Source of the DNA: Pseudomonas sp. MH9.2
GTDB lineage: Bacteria; Pseudomonadota; Gammaproteobacteria; Pseudomonadales; Pseudomonadaceae
Reading direction: 5' to 3'
Length of the DNA stretch: 64,000 nucleotides
Assembly: GCF_034353875.1 (NCBI RefSeq)
Contig: NZ_CP133784.1
Span: forward strand, 4,244,501-4,308,500
Shown in pieces: positions 46,967-56,237 of this stretch (the first letter of the stretch is position 1; each line of letters opens with the position of its first letter). The position numbers and the translations under genes were made by a program. Under the pieces are notes generated by a model that had not been told where the DNA came from, did not search any database, and was given only the letters and a program-made list of their open reading frames with translations.

Positions 46967-47524
46967 ATGTCTGCTGATCTCGAGCATATCCGTCAAATCA
47001 TGCGCGAGGCTGACTGCCTTTACACAGAAGCTGAAGTCGAAGTCGCCATCGCTCGTGTCGGTGCGCAGATCAATGCCCAGCTGGCCGACAGCAATCCCGT
47101 GGTGTTCTGCGTGATGAACGGCGGCCTGATTTTTTCTGGCAAGCTGTTGACCCATCTGAACTTCCCGCTGGAAGCGTCTTACCTGCATGCCACCCGCTAT
47201 CGCAACGAAACCACCGGCGGCGACCTTTTCTGGAAAGCCAAGCCGGAAGTCTCGTTCATGGACCGCGATGTGTTGATCATTGATGACATCCTCGACGAAG
47301 GTCATACCCTCGGCGCGATCGTGGATTTCTGCAAGCACGCCGGTGCGCGCGCTGTGCATACCGCCGTGTTGATCGACAAGGATCACGACCGCAAGGCGCG
47401 CGCTGACCTGAAAGCCGATTTCGTCGGTCTGCCGTGCATCGACCGCTACATCTTCGGTTACGGCATGGATTACAAAGGTTACTGGCGTAACGCGGCTGGC
47501 ATCTATGCGGTTAAAGGAATGTAA
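46967..47524 (+). CDS. hpt: Hypoxanthine-guanine phosphoribosyltransferase
   Basis: From the ATG at 46967 (GGAG upstream) the enzyme is 185 residues. The PRPP-binding signature is VLIIDDILDEGHTL (about 105-118), with VVFCVMNGGLIFSG before it and the purine-contact region KADFVGLPCIDRYIFGYGMDYKGYWRN after it. It salvages hypoxanthine and guanine to IMP and GMP. The WbuC-like gene starts at its stop codon. Confidence 0.94.
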   Translation: MSADLEHIRQIMREADCLYTEAEVEVAIARVGAQINAQLADSNPVVFCVMNGGLIFSGKLLTHLNFPLEASYLHATRYRNETTGGDLFWKAKPEVSFMDRDVLIIDDILDEGHTLGAIVDFCKHAGARAVHTAVLIDKDHDRKARADLKADFVGLPCIDRYIFGYGMDYKGYWRNAAGIYAVKGM

Positions 47525-48000
47525 TGATGAGCGCTCCGCGTTTTCTCGACCAGTCGCTGTTTGCCGATCTCGCCGAGAAAGCGGCGGCGAGTCCGCGTGG
47601 CCGGCAGCACCACAATTTCCATCAGATGGAAGAGCCGTGTCACCGCATGGCGGTGGGGATGCAGCCAGGTACTTACATTCCGCCACATCGCCATCTGAGT
47701 GCCGACAAGGCTGAATGTTTGTTGGTGCTCAAGGGTGCGCTGGGCCTGTTGGTGTTCGATGAGGACGGCCAATTGCTGAGCAAACGGCTGATGCAGGCGG
47801 GCGGCGATTGCGTGGGTGTGGATTTGCCTCCGGGCGTTTTTCACGGTTTGGTCGTGCTGGCGCCGGACACCCTGATGTTTGAATGCAAAGCCGGTCCCTA
47901 TCGTCCGGTCAGCGAAGCCGAGCTTGCACAGTGGGCTCCGCGCGAAGGCGAGGCGGGGGTGGCCGAGTATCACGCCTGGATGCGTGCGCAGTTCGAGTAG
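47524..48000 (+). CDS. WbuC-family cupin-fold metalloprotein
   Basis: The 158-residue protein has a cupin barrel with candidate metal ligands in GTYIPPHRHLSADKAECLLVLKG (two His and one Glu) and in GVFHGLVV (His). The N-terminal RQHHNFHQMEEPCHRMAVGMQPG matches the WbuC family, named from O-antigen clusters. The start overlaps the hpt stop by one base, with AGGA five bases upstream. No sugar genes are near, so its role here is unclear. Confidence 0.88.
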   Translation: MMSAPRFLDQSLFADLAEKAAASPRGRQHHNFHQMEEPCHRMAVGMQPGTYIPPHRHLSADKAECLLVLKGALGLLVFDEDGQLLSKRLMQAGGDCVGVDLPPGVFHGLVVLAPDTLMFECKAGPYRPVSEAELAQWAPREGEAGVAEYHAWMRAQFE

Positions 48001-48035
48001 CGGCAGCGTGTCTGATACACACACACACACATGAT

Positions 48036-49763
48036 CTATCGCACGTCATCCTGACCCAGCCAGCGCAACGCTTTTACTCGCGCTTGTTGCAGGTCGCGCA
48101 CGTAAGCCAGTTGCCCTTCAAGCCGATGCACGCCGGCCCGGCGTAATTTCAAGCGCACCCTCGGCGTGGTCCCGACCAGGATCAGGCCGACCCCTGCACT
48201 GCGGTATTCAACCAACACGCTGTCCAGCGCTGCCAGTGCAGTCATATCGAGCATGGGCACCGCGCTCATTTCCACTACCACGACCTTGACCCCCGAGCTG
48301 AACTTACGCAGCACGCTGAGGGCTTTTTCCGCCGCGCCGAAGAACAACGGCCCGCGAATCGCGTAGCTCTGCACCTGGTCGGGCATGTCGTGCAACGCTT
48401 GGTGGTAGCTGCGCGGCAGTTCCGCAGTGTCGGTCAGATCGCTCATGCGCTTGATAAACAGCCCAGCCGCCATGAGCAGCCCGACCCCGACCGCCAGCAC
48501 CATGTCGAACAGCACCGTCAGGCTCAAGCAGGTCAGCAGTACCCATACATCGCTACGTGGCGCTATGCGCAGGGTATGGATGACGTGACGGGCTTCGGCC
48601 ATGTTCCAGGCCACCATCACCAGCAACGCGGCCATTGCCGCCATGGGCAGGTAGCTGAACAGCGGCGCCAACAGGACAATCGCGACCAGCACCACGGCGC
48701 TGTGAATGATCGCCGCTATGGGTGAAAACGCACCGGCGCGGATGCTGGCCGCACTGCGGGCGATGGCCGCCGTGGCGGTGATCCCGCCGAACAACGGGCC
48801 AACCAGATTGCCCAGGCCTTGGCCGATCAGCTCGGCATTGGGGTCGTGTTTACTGCCTGTCATACCATCGGCGACCACCGCGCATAGCAGTGACTCCATC
48901 GCGCCAAGCATCGCGATGGCAAACGCCGGGGCCATCAGTTGGCGGATCAAATCATAGGACAGGGTCAGCGATTGCCCATCGGCGGCGGGCAGGTTCCACG
49001 GCCAGGTGAAGGTCGGCAGGAACGGCGGAATGCCGGCATGACTGATGCCATCGACGCTATAGCTGAAGCGTTCACCAAGGGTTGCGACTGACCAGCCCGC
49101 TGCCTCCATGAGCAATCCCAGCAGCGCGCCTACCGCCAGTGCAACCAGGTGCCCCGGGACTTTCGGCACCCAGCGTGGCCAGACGATCAGGACTGCCAGG
49201 CACACCGCGCCTACCACCGCATCGCCTAAGTGAGCGCTGGGCAGCGACTGGAGTAGCACGCCTACTTGCTCGACATAGTGCTGCGGCTGGCTGCTGAGGG
49301 TCAGACCGAGTAAGTCTTTGAGCTGCAAGGTTGCGATCACAATCCCGATCCCGGCGGTAAAACCTAGGGTGACTGGGTAGGGGATGTATTGAATCAGCCG
49401 ACCTGCGCGGATCAGGCCAAGCGTGATCAGGATCAGTCCGGCAAGCATTGTGCACAGCAACAGGCCGCCGAGTCCGTACTGCTGGGTGATGGGCAGCAAA
49501 ATCACCACGAAGGCTGCGGTCGGTCCGCTGACGTTGAACCGCGAGCCGCCCGTCAAGGCGATCAACGGGGCGGCCACCAGCACGGTATACAGCCCATATT
49601 GGGGGGCGACGCCCACGGCAATGGCCAAGGCCATCGCCAGAGGAATGGCGATAACCCCTACCGTCAGGCCGGCGCTGAGGTCGCCGCGCAAGGCTATCCA
49701 TGAGTATCCGGCACGCCAGGTTTGGCGCCAGGCAGAAAAAACGGGCGGCAATGAGAAAGACAT
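48036..49763 (-). CDS. SulP family anion transporter with STAS domain
   Basis: At 575 residues it has the SLC26/SulP layout: about twelve to fourteen membrane segments (to about residue 430) and a C-terminal STAS domain. Markers are ALAIAVGVAPQYGLYTVLVAAPLIALTGGSR, GPTAAFVVIL, and GLGNLVGPLFGGITATAAIARSA, then MLDMTALAALDSVL in the STAS part. SulP proteins move sulfate, bicarbonate, nitrate or dicarboxylates. No carbonic anhydrase gene is adjacent, so the anion stays open. GGAG precedes the ATG. Confidence 0.92.
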   Translation of the reverse strand: MSFSLPPVFSAWRQTWRAGYSWIALRGDLSAGLTVGVIAIPLAMALAIAVGVAPQYGLYTVLVAAPLIALTGGSRFNVSGPTAAFVVILLPITQQYGLGGLLLCTMLAGLILITLGLIRAGRLIQYIPYPVTLGFTAGIGIVIATLQLKDLLGLTLSSQPQHYVEQVGVLLQSLPSAHLGDAVVGAVCLAVLIVWPRWVPKVPGHLVALAVGALLGLLMEAAGWSVATLGERFSYSVDGISHAGIPPFLPTFTWPWNLPAADGQSLTLSYDLIRQLMAPAFAIAMLGAMESLLCAVVADGMTGSKHDPNAELIGQGLGNLVGPLFGGITATAAIARSAASIRAGAFSPIAAIIHSAVVLVAIVLLAPLFSYLPMAAMAALLVMVAWNMAEARHVIHTLRIAPRSDVWVLLTCLSLTVLFDMVLAVGVGLLMAAGLFIKRMSDLTDTAELPRSYHQALHDMPDQVQSYAIRGPLFFGAAEKALSVLRKFSSGVKVVVVEMSAVPMLDMTALAALDSVLVEYRSAGVGLILVGTTPRVRLKLRRAGVHRLEGQLAYVRDLQQARVKALRWLGQDDVR

Positions 49764-49940
49764 GGCAACTCCAGCAGTGAGCGCATCGGTCCGCTCGGTT
49801 GATTCATTATATTTATTCGTACAGCCACTAATGGTTTCAGTCAGACCCCATTCAAGTATGGGCTCGGTACGGGCAGTGCGCCTTGATCCGTATCACCGAG
49901 CCTCATGCTAGAGTGCTCTCCAGCTTTTTGGGGAGTCAAC

Positions 49941-50447
49941 ATGACCTTAGTAATCCGTAGTGCAGCAGCCTTGATGCTTTCGCTCAGCCTGCCGCTGGCT
50001 GCCGCGCCGAGCCAGAGCCCTGGCATCTCCACACCCATGCACGCGTACTATTTGCCGCCTGATGATCTGGCGGTGCGCGAGGGTAATCCGGAACAGCAAC
50101 AATTGCTGCAAATCACTGAATACTCGGTGGTAATTGGCAGTCAGCGCCAGTCCAATCAGCAGCCGATACCGGTGACCTTTCCAGTGTTACTGCGTTTGAA
50201 GGGCAAGCCAATGAACAAAGGCGCCACCGTGTCCGAGGTGCTGATTCACTTCGACGGTGAAAGTAAAAGCCTGAAGAAGCCTGCCTTCGATGACCATACC
50301 CGTACCTTGACTCTGTATTACCCAATGGCTGAGTACCGGGCAGTGCTCGATCTGTTGCGCAACGAGAAGGTGTATTGCCAGTTTTTGAGCTACGCCAATG
50401 GGCATGTATGGGCCGATCTGCACACCATGGCCGTACGCGCGCGTTGA
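49941..50447 (+). CDS. Exported protein of unknown function
   Basis: The ATG at 49941 follows GGGGAG and gives 168 residues with a clear signal peptide (about 1-22, ending PLAAAPS). The mature protein is soluble and beta-rich (QLLQITEYSVVIGSQRQ, FPVLLRLKGKPMNKGATVSEVLIHF, LTLYYPMAEYRAVLDLL). No known domain is evident. Similar small periplasmic proteins lie near mqo in other Pseudomonas. Confidence 0.75.
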   Translation: MTLVIRSAAALMLSLSLPLAAAPSQSPGISTPMHAYYLPPDDLAVREGNPEQQQLLQITEYSVVIGSQRQSNQQPIPVTFPVLLRLKGKPMNKGATVSEVLIHFDGESKSLKKPAFDDHTRTLTLYYPMAEYRAVLDLLRNEKVYCQFLSYANGHVWADLHTMAVRAR

Positions 50448-50513
50448 GCGTTACGGTGGGCGAGAGGTAAACTGCCTGCCCGTGAAATATCCGCAAGTCA
50501 GTTGGAGTCAGCA

Positions 50514-50801
50514 ATGCGTAAAGATAAGAAGCAGTTGATTGGTGATGAGATCGGCGATGCGCAGATCAAATTGTTCCTCGACTTCGAACCGGTCGATGCA
50601 ACTTCACCGTCGCTGCACAAGCTGATCAAGGCGTACCGAGGCCTGCGGATCAATGAATTCGAACGTTTCCTGGTGTTCTTCCTCGAAGCCGGTTACGACC
50701 TCGATGGCAAAGATGAGCACGGCAAGGATTTCATCGCGCTTATTGCAGACCAGCGTCATGCCGATGAATACATCGAGTTGATCGAAAAAGCTCGCGGCTG
50801 A
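50514..50801 (+). CDS. PA4642-like small conserved protein
   Basis: From the ATG at 50514 the product is 95 residues, acidic and without a signal: RKDKKQLIGDEIGDAQIKLFLDFEP, LHKLIKAYRGLRINEFERFLVFF, GYDLDGKDEHGKDFIALIADQRHADEYIELIE. The second half resembles a single ankyrin-like or helical repeat. It lies between an exported protein gene and the mqo terminator, the same place as the conserved gene next to mqo in P. aeruginosa. Function is unknown. Confidence 0.82.
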   Translation: MRKDKKQLIGDEIGDAQIKLFLDFEPVDATSPSLHKLIKAYRGLRINEFERFLVFFLEAGYDLDGKDEHGKDFIALIADQRHADEYIELIEKARG

Positions 50802-50826
50802 GACGGACACGTCAGGCCATAAAAAA

Positions 50827-50848
50827 ACGCCCCGAAGGGCGTTTTTTT
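50827..50848. terminator. Bidirectional terminator between convergent genes
   Basis: ACGCCC-CGAA-GGGCGT with seven As before and seven Ts after. It ends the plus-strand PA4642-like gene and the minus-strand mqo gene. Confidence 0.9.
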
Positions 50849-50874
50849 ATGGGCGGTGGAGACAGCGCGTTACC

Positions 50875-52383
50875 TTAAGCGAAGCTTTTGGTCTCGCTGC
50901 TCTTCTCTACCAACTCCAGGCTTTCATTGGTCTGGGCGTTGATGCGCTGATACAGCTGCGCGTCGGTTTCCAGAGCCTTTTCCCGAGCCGGGAAAATTTC
51001 GTTGAGCTTGGCGGCCCATTCGTTGCGAGCCTTGTCCGCGAAGCAGCGTTCGATCAAATCGAGCATGATCGACACAGTTACCGAGGCACCTGGGGAGGCG
51101 CCGAGCAGGGCAGCCAGAGAACCGTCTTTGGCCGAAACCAGTTCGGTACCAAATTGCAGGACGCCGCCTTTTTTCGGGTCTTTCTTGATGATCTGCACGC
51201 GCTGACCAGCTACTTCCAGGCGCCAGTCTTCAGCCTTGGCTTCAGGGTAGAAGCGACGCAGCGCTGCAAGACGTTGCTCCATCGACTGCATCACTTCGCT
51301 GACCAGGTATTTGGTCAGGTCCATGTTGTCGCGCGCCACGGCCAGCATCGGACCGATGTTGGCGGCGCGAACCGACAGTGGCAGGTCAAGGAACGAGCCG
51401 TGCTTGAGGAACTTGGTGGTGAAGCCGGCGTATGGCCCGAACAGCAGAGAGGTCTTGCCATCGACGACACGGGTGTCGAGGTGCGGCACCGACATCGGCG
51501 GTGAACCCACGGCGGCCTGGCTGTAGACCTTGGCCTGGTGGCGCTTGACCACTTCCGGGTTGTCGCAACGCAGCCATTGACCACTGACCGGGAAACCACC
51601 GAAACCTTTGCTTTCTTCGATGCCTGACATCTGCAGCAACGGCAGCGCCGCGCCACCTGCGCCAAGGAACACGAATTTGGCATCGACTTCGCGGGTATTG
51701 CCGGTGTTGACGTCCTTGATGCTTACGCTCCAGCCCTGACCCTTGCGGCTCAGACCGGTAACGCGCTTGCAGTATTTAACCTGGGCGTCCGGGGTGCTGG
51801 ACAGGTGCTTGAGCAACTGATTGGTCAAGGCGCCGAAGTTGACGTCGGTGCCTTGCATCACGCGGGTGGCGGCGATCCGCTCGTCAGCAGGGCGCCCCGG
51901 CATCATCAAAGGCATCCACTCGGCCAGTTTGGCCTTGTCTTCGGTGTATTCCATGGCAGTGAAAGCATGATGCTTGTGCATGGCTTCAAAGCGGTGCTTC
52001 AGGAACGCGACGCCTGCTTCACCCTGGACGTAGCTCAGATGCGGAACCGGGGTGATAAAGGACTTCGAGGAGCCGAATGTGCCTTTCTTGGCCAAGTAGG
52101 ACCAGAATTCCTTCGATACCTCGAACTGGGTGTTGATGTGCACCGCTTTCTTGATGTCGACGGAGCCATCGGCCGCTTGCGGCGTGTAGTTCAGCTCACA
52201 TAGCCCTGCGTGGCCGGTACCGGCGTTGTTCCACGGGTTTGAACTCTCCGCGGCACCAGAATCCATCAGCTCAACGACTTCCAGCGTAAGGCTGGGGTCG
52301 AGCTCTTTAAGCAGTACTGCAAGGGTGGCACTCATGATGCCTGCCCCAACCAATACCACATCGACTGCTTCGTTATGCGCCAT
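50875..52383 (-). CDS. mqo: Malate:quinone oxidoreductase
   Basis: The ATG at 52383 gives 502 residues. The FAD motif is [20 protein letters not shown] near the start, and [22 protein letters not shown] is the diagnostic Mqo segment. The substrate and flavin regions include [12 protein letters not shown] and [16 protein letters not shown]. Mqo oxidises malate to oxaloacetate at the inner membrane and passes electrons to the quinone pool. It stands alone on the minus strand with a long leader region. A 21-residue upstream extension lacks support. Confidence 0.96.
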   Translation of the reverse strand: MAHNEAVDVVLVGAGIMSATLAVLLKELDPSLTLEVVELMDSGAAESSNPWNNAGTGHAGLCELNYTPQAADGSVDIKKAVHINTQFEVSKEFWSYLAKKGTFGSSKSFITPVPHLSYVQGEAGVAFLKHRFEAMHKHHAFTAMEYTEDKAKLAEWMPLMMPGRPADERIAATRVMQGTDVNFGALTNQLLKHLSSTPDAQVKYCKRVTGLSRKGQGWSVSIKDVNTGNTREVDAKFVFLGAGGAALPLLQMSGIEESKGFGGFPVSGQWLRCDNPEVVKRHQAKVYSQAAVGSPPMSVPHLDTRVVDGKTSLLFGPYAGFTTKFLKHGSFLDLPLSVRAANIGPMLAVARDNMDLTKYLVSEVMQSMEQRLAALRRFYPEAKAEDWRLEVAGQRVQIIKKDPKKGGVLQFGTELVSAKDGSLAALLGASPGASVTVSIMLDLIERCFADKARNEWAAKLNEIFPAREKALETDAQLYQRINAQTNESLELVEKSSETKSFA

Positions 52384-53358
52384 TAACGCGTCTCCAAAAT
52401 CTGCAGAACCAAATTGACGGCATACGATCCTGAGGTCAGCTGCCAAGTGTTTGCGGGGCGTGTATCCGAAAATGCCCCTGGTAACTCATGGCCAGGATCG
52501 CCATGTCCGATTCTTCGCAATTTTTTGCATCTTCAGCGGACACCGCCAATCGGGCTTTGAATTCGTATGAACTCATTTTCAGGCTCGGTTAGCAATTCGA
52601 CTATCGTCAAGGCGTCCGGTTGTGCAACCAAATCCGTAGCGGACAGGCTTCAGACTCCAGTCATGGAGGCTGCGCAGCAGTCAGTCCTGTTCAAGGGGGC
52701 TGGGTCAGACATTAATGGTGCATCTACAAACGCAAAACTATTCATTTGCTCGCCACACTCTTGTGAAGTAGTGAAAACCCGTTTTTTTCACGCTCTTTTG
52801 GAGACGTGAACCTCAAAAAAGAACTGACGCAATGGCAGTTCCGGCAGATCGGATGCAGGCAAGGGTGAGAGGCTGGACGGCGAGAAAGGTTCGAAGCGAT
52901 TCGAGCTATTCGACACCGGACCAGCAAGCACTGCGCTTGCAAACGACCTGTGTGGGCGGCTCTCTGTGGGCGGTGCGGGGGAGCTAATACAGGGTATTAG
53001 CGATGCTGCGAGGCCCGATCAGGAGACGTCCTTATAATCGGGGGAAGATTATAGCGATGAAACGTGCGGAATTGATCTTATTAACTGACTTTTATTAGCG
53101 CGTCAGTCGGTTCGCAAGGAGATGGCGGTTACCGGAGTGTGCAGCGTGCGGGCTGATACGCAGGCTGGCGAGGCTCCTGTCGAGTGAGCCGGGAAAGATT
53201 GCCCAAAGGACGTGACATCTCGGTAACACTTTCGTGGCGAAGGTATGTCACAAGGAACTGTACCCTGTCATCCCGGGTCCTATTTTCGACTAGTGAGCGG
53301 GCCGTTGGCGCCGCTATACTGCGGCTATCTATTGTGTCTGGCCCCTGGAGAGATGAGC
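52384..53358. other. 975-base intergenic region with small inverted repeats
   Basis: No open frame here looks like a protein. It contains a perfect 8-base inverted repeat with a 3-base loop (GCTAATAC/GTATTAGC at 52983-53001), a 7-base inverted repeat (TATAATC/GATTATA at 53033-53053) and a direct repeat TGTGGGCGG at 52951 and 52965. It must hold the mqo and lipoprotein promoters. A small RNA is possible but nothing proves it. Confidence 0.4.
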
Positions 53359-53943
53359 ATGTTGCATCGCCTGTTGTTCGGTTTGCTTGCTGTTGGCAGT
53401 TTGACCCTGGTCGGCTGTGCCCACAGCCCGCAACAACTTAGCCCGCAACCCAAACTCACCAGCCAACTCGCTGCGGTGGGTCATGGTCAGCCGGTCGTGG
53501 TTCGCGTCGTCGATGGTCGCCCATCGCCAACCTTGGGAACCCGTGGTGGTCTTTACCCGGAAACCAGCGCCATCAGCGTCCAGGGTTCTGACTTGCTGCC
53601 TAAACTGCAAGCTCAGACCGAAGCCGCTGTACGTTTGCTGGGCTTTACCCCGACGTCCAACGGCGGCAACGCACCGCAGTTGACGGTGACTTTGGTGGAT
53701 CTGAAGTACCAATCGCCCAAAGAAGGTCTGTACGTGACCGAAGCGACCATCAGCTCGACGTTCCGTGCTGACGTGCAAAACAACGGCCGTAGCTACAGTG
53801 GTCGGTATGCCGCTTCGCTGGACCAGCGTTTCGGCATGGCGCCGAACCAGGAAACCAATACCAAGCTTGTCGGTGATGTGCTCAGCGATGCGCTGACACG
53901 GCTGTTTCAGGATCAAACCATCGGCAGGGTGCTGGGCGAGTAA
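53359..53943 (+). CDS. YajG-family lipoprotein
   Basis: The ATG at 53359, eight bases after GGAG, gives 194 residues with a lipoprotein signal ending LTLVGC (Cys near 18). The mature part matches the YajG family: VVVRVVDGRPSPTLGTRGG, then ALDALTRLF-type ending (VLSDALTRLFQDQ). YajG proteins are outer-membrane-associated lipoproteins of unknown function. An ATG 6 bases upstream is too close to the ribosome-binding site. Transcription ends at the hairpin downstream. Confidence 0.9.
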   Translation: MLHRLLFGLLAVGSLTLVGCAHSPQQLSPQPKLTSQLAAVGHGQPVVVRVVDGRPSPTLGTRGGLYPETSAISVQGSDLLPKLQAQTEAAVRLLGFTPTSNGGNAPQLTVTLVDLKYQSPKEGLYVTEATISSTFRADVQNNGRSYSGRYAASLDQRFGMAPNQETNTKLVGDVLSDALTRLFQDQTIGRVLGE

Positions 53944-53982
53944 TACGGTCTGTTCGCCGCATTCACGCCGTGCACAAAAAAA

Positions 53983-54014
53983 CCGATTTCTTTAATGAGA
54001 AATCGGTTTTTTTT
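53983..54014. terminator. Bidirectional terminator
   Basis: CCGATTTCT (53983-53991) pairs with AGAAATCGG (53998-54006), with seven As before and eight Ts after. It separates the YajG-like gene from the minus-strand small gene. Confidence 0.9.
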
Positions 54015-54049
54015 GGTCTGACTGGCGGACACCCATCTTCTGTAACCGG

Positions 54050-54256
54050 TCATGCGGCTTCGTGATAGAAATCCAGAAAGCTCAAGCCCGTCCGCTGATC
54101 CAGATCAGGCAGGTCATGGTGCTGATGGCCCCCCAGCGCGCAGTAAACCAGCCAGTGACGGTCTTGCACATTGAATGACAGCGCATCGATCAGCGCTTCC
54201 TGTTCGTCGCTCTGGGTAATCAGATATAGCCGATCCTGATTCTGTGCATGCAGCAT
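54050..54256 (-). CDS. Small protein of unknown function
   Basis: Sixty-eight residues, acidic and His-rich toward the end (LVYCALGGHQHHDLPDLDQ), starting MLHAQNQDRLYLITQSDEQEALIDALSF-type sequence. AGAGAC lies just upstream of the ATG on the minus strand, and a bidirectional terminator lies 36 bases after its stop; both favour a real gene. No domain is recognised. Confidence 0.55.
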   Translation of the reverse strand: MLHAQNQDRLYLITQSDEQEALIDALSFNVQDRHWLVYCALGGHQHHDLPDLDQRTGLSFLDFYHEAA

Positions 54257-54380
54257 GACAAGGTCTCTTTAGGTGTCGAGGTGCAACACAGTGGCGGGTT
54301 AAGGTTACGGTTAGGTGACCGGGGCAAAATGAGCGGGCAGATGGATCGTCATCCGTCCCTGTATCCTGGAAAAATGGCAA

Positions 54381-54410
54381 AAAAAATGGCGCCCGAAGAG
54401 GCGCCATTTT
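54381..54410. terminator. Bidirectional terminator after the acyltransferase gene
   Basis: A perfect 12-base stem (AAAAATGGCGCC) with a six-base loop, A-rich on one side and T-rich on the other. It lies 15 bases beyond the stop of the minus-strand acyltransferase gene. Confidence 0.9.
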
Positions 54411-54424
54411 TATGATTCGGGAGT

Positions 54425-55588
54425 TTAAAGCGCCCGTCCGGCCTTGACCCGATACTGATTGCGCACAGGCATTGCGTATTGCAACACCAGATACGGACGG
54501 TGTTCGACAGGGCAGCTCTCCAGACGGCGTTGCCACTCTTCCTTGGCGCGGGCCAGTTCGTCAGCGGAAAACACCTTGGCGGCACTGGGTACATCCAGCG
54601 TCGGATCGGCATCCGCCCATTGCGCGTACGCTAGGTAATGTGCCGGAAACAGGCGATAACCGCCGAGGATCTGCTTGTCCATTTCAATCGCCAACTGCTT
54701 GGTGTCTTCGAATACCCCGCTGATCGGTGTGGCGAAGTTCACATGCACCCGGCCTTTATAGCCCGTGATGCCCAGCGCGATGCTGACATCATCCTCGCCC
54801 GGCGCTTTGGTGTAGCTGCCGGTAGTGGCGCGGATATACAGCTCGCGGGCCTTGGCGTGATCGCATGGGTCATATTCGTAGCTGATCGACACCGGCGTCA
54901 GGTTCAACGACTTGATCACCTCGGTGAACGGCTCGTCCTTGCGGCTCATGTGGAACATCTTGAGGATGGCCGATTCGGTGCGATCGTCGCCATCCTTGGC
55001 GCGACCTTCAGCCTGGGCGATCCAGATCGATTGGCAGTCATCGCGGATCGAATGATTGATATAGGCCGACAGTTGCAGGTACGCCGCCATCTTTTCCCTG
55101 CGCCCGGTGATGGAACGGTGCACGATGAAGCACTTGTTCAGGCGCATCAGGTCGCTGACGAAGGGCTTCTGCAGCAGGTTGTCACCGATGGCGATGCGCG
55201 GCGTTGGCAGGCCCGCGTGATACACCGCATAGTTGACGAAGGCCGGGTCCATTGCGATGTCGCGGTGGTTGGCCAGGAACAGATAGGCGCTGCCGGACTT
55301 GAACTGCTCGACACCTGTGTAGGTCACACCGTCGGTAGCCCGCTCGATGGTGTGATCGACGTAAACCTCGACTTTGTCCTGCAGCGAGGCCACCGAATGG
55401 ACCTCGGCGAACTCGCGACGTAGCCGATGCGCAATGAGAGGCTTCAGCATCCAGCCAAATGCGCCCGCCATGCGAGGGAAGCGAAAGTGGGTGAGTGTTT
55501 TAAGAAGTGCCTTATCACTGAGCAGGCGTGCAATGACGGCTGGGACTTCGGCGTCGTTGTAAGGTCGGATGGCATCGAATTCGCCCAT
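54425..55588 (-). CDS. Glycerolipid acyltransferase (PlsC-like domain)
   Basis: The protein has 387 residues from the ATG at 55588; the adjacent ATG at 55591 is equally readable. The acyltransferase block has the HX4D motif in FLANHRDIAMDPAF (about 108-121), then IAIGDNLLQKPF and the conserved region IWIAQAEGRAKDG, where EGR is the glycerol-phosphate contact. This is longer than typical PlsC (about 240 residues) and has no obvious membrane anchor. It probably acylates lysophosphatidate or a related lipid. It stands alone. Confidence 0.86.
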   Translation of the reverse strand: MGEFDAIRPYNDAEVPAVIARLLSDKALLKTLTHFRFPRMAGAFGWMLKPLIAHRLRREFAEVHSVASLQDKVEVYVDHTIERATDGVTYTGVEQFKSGSAYLFLANHRDIAMDPAFVNYAVYHAGLPTPRIAIGDNLLQKPFVSDLMRLNKCFIVHRSITGRREKMAAYLQLSAYINHSIRDDCQSIWIAQAEGRAKDGDDRTESAILKMFHMSRKDEPFTEVIKSLNLTPVSISYEYDPCDHAKARELYIRATTGSYTKAPGEDDVSIALGITGYKGRVHVNFATPISGVFEDTKQLAIEMDKQILGGYRLFPAHYLAYAQWADADPTLDVPSAAKVFSADELARAKEEWQRRLESCPVEHRPYLVLQYAMPVRNQYRVKAGRAL

Positions 55589-55708
55589 CATGCTCTCTTG
55601 TTGGAAACGGCTAGGGTAAAGGCAGGCCGGTCTGAAAAATGCGATCAGACCACAAGCCATGCTTCAAATAGACGGCGATTATACGCATAACTCACCCCGG
55701 AGACTTCG

Positions 55709-55891
55709 ATGCAGGAAATAGAGCGTTATGACTGCCCTTACTGTGGAGAGTCGGTTGAGGCCGTGCTGGATTTATCTGGCGGTGATCAGTCCTATATCGA
55801 GGATTGCCCGGTGTGTTGCCGACCGATTGTGTTCGATTTGCAGACGGACGGCGAAGAATGGACCCTGGACGTGCGCAGCGAGAATGAATGA
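55709..55891 (+). CDS. CPXCG-motif cysteine-rich protein
   Basis: A 60-residue protein with two CxxC knuckles (CPYCGE at 9-14 and CPVCC near 33-37), which should bind one zinc. The rest is acidic ([10 protein letters not shown] and DLQTDGEEW). GGAG precedes the ATG at 55709. Its stop overlaps the next gene (ATGATG), so it is co-translated with the DUF2007 protein. Function is unknown. Confidence 0.9.
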   Translation: MQEIERYDCPYCGESVEAVLDLSGGDQSYIEDCPVCCRPIVFDLQTDGEEWTLDVRSENE

Positions 55892-56151
55892 TGCAAAGAG
55901 TCTACGAGCCGGAAAACTTGATGGAAGGCGAATTGCTGCAAGGCATGCTTGCCAGTGAAGGCGTCGAAGCGCATTTGACGGGGCGTGACTTGCTTGGCGG
56001 CGTGGGCGAGCTCCCGGTTTTTGGTCTGTTAGGGCTGTCGGTGGACAATGATCAGGCCGAACAGGCACGGCTGTTGATCGCCGAGTACAATGCGGCACTG
56101 CCGCTGTCGGGTGATGAACCTGACAATTTTCCTGACGTACTGGAGTGTTGA
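55888..56151 (+). CDS. DUF2007 (putative signal-transducing) protein
   Basis: Eighty-seven residues: [30 protein letters not shown] is the DUF2007 signature, a ferredoxin-like fold thought to bind ligands or proteins, followed by [22 protein letters not shown]. It overlaps the CPXCG gene by 4 bases. The start may be the ATG at 55888 or the one 3 bases later. Confidence 0.88.
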   Translation: MMQRVYEPENLMEGELLQGMLASEGVEAHLTGRDLLGGVGELPVFGLLGLSVDNDQAEQARLLIAEYNAALPLSGDEPDNFPDVLEC

Positions 56152-56237
56152 CGTGCGTTTGGCCCTGCTTTCAACCGCCGGCTTTTAAAGCCTGCGTCTG
56201 AAAAAGGGTTTTTCAAAAAAGAGAGTGTGTTGCCCTT

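Noticed and set aside
48017..48030. AC dinucleotide repeat (seven units)
   Set aside because: Short, between convergent gene ends, with no link to a coding frame or promoter.
52567..52809. 80-residue open frame in the gap upstream of mqo
   Set aside because: No ribosome-binding site and no protein-like pattern; probably chance.
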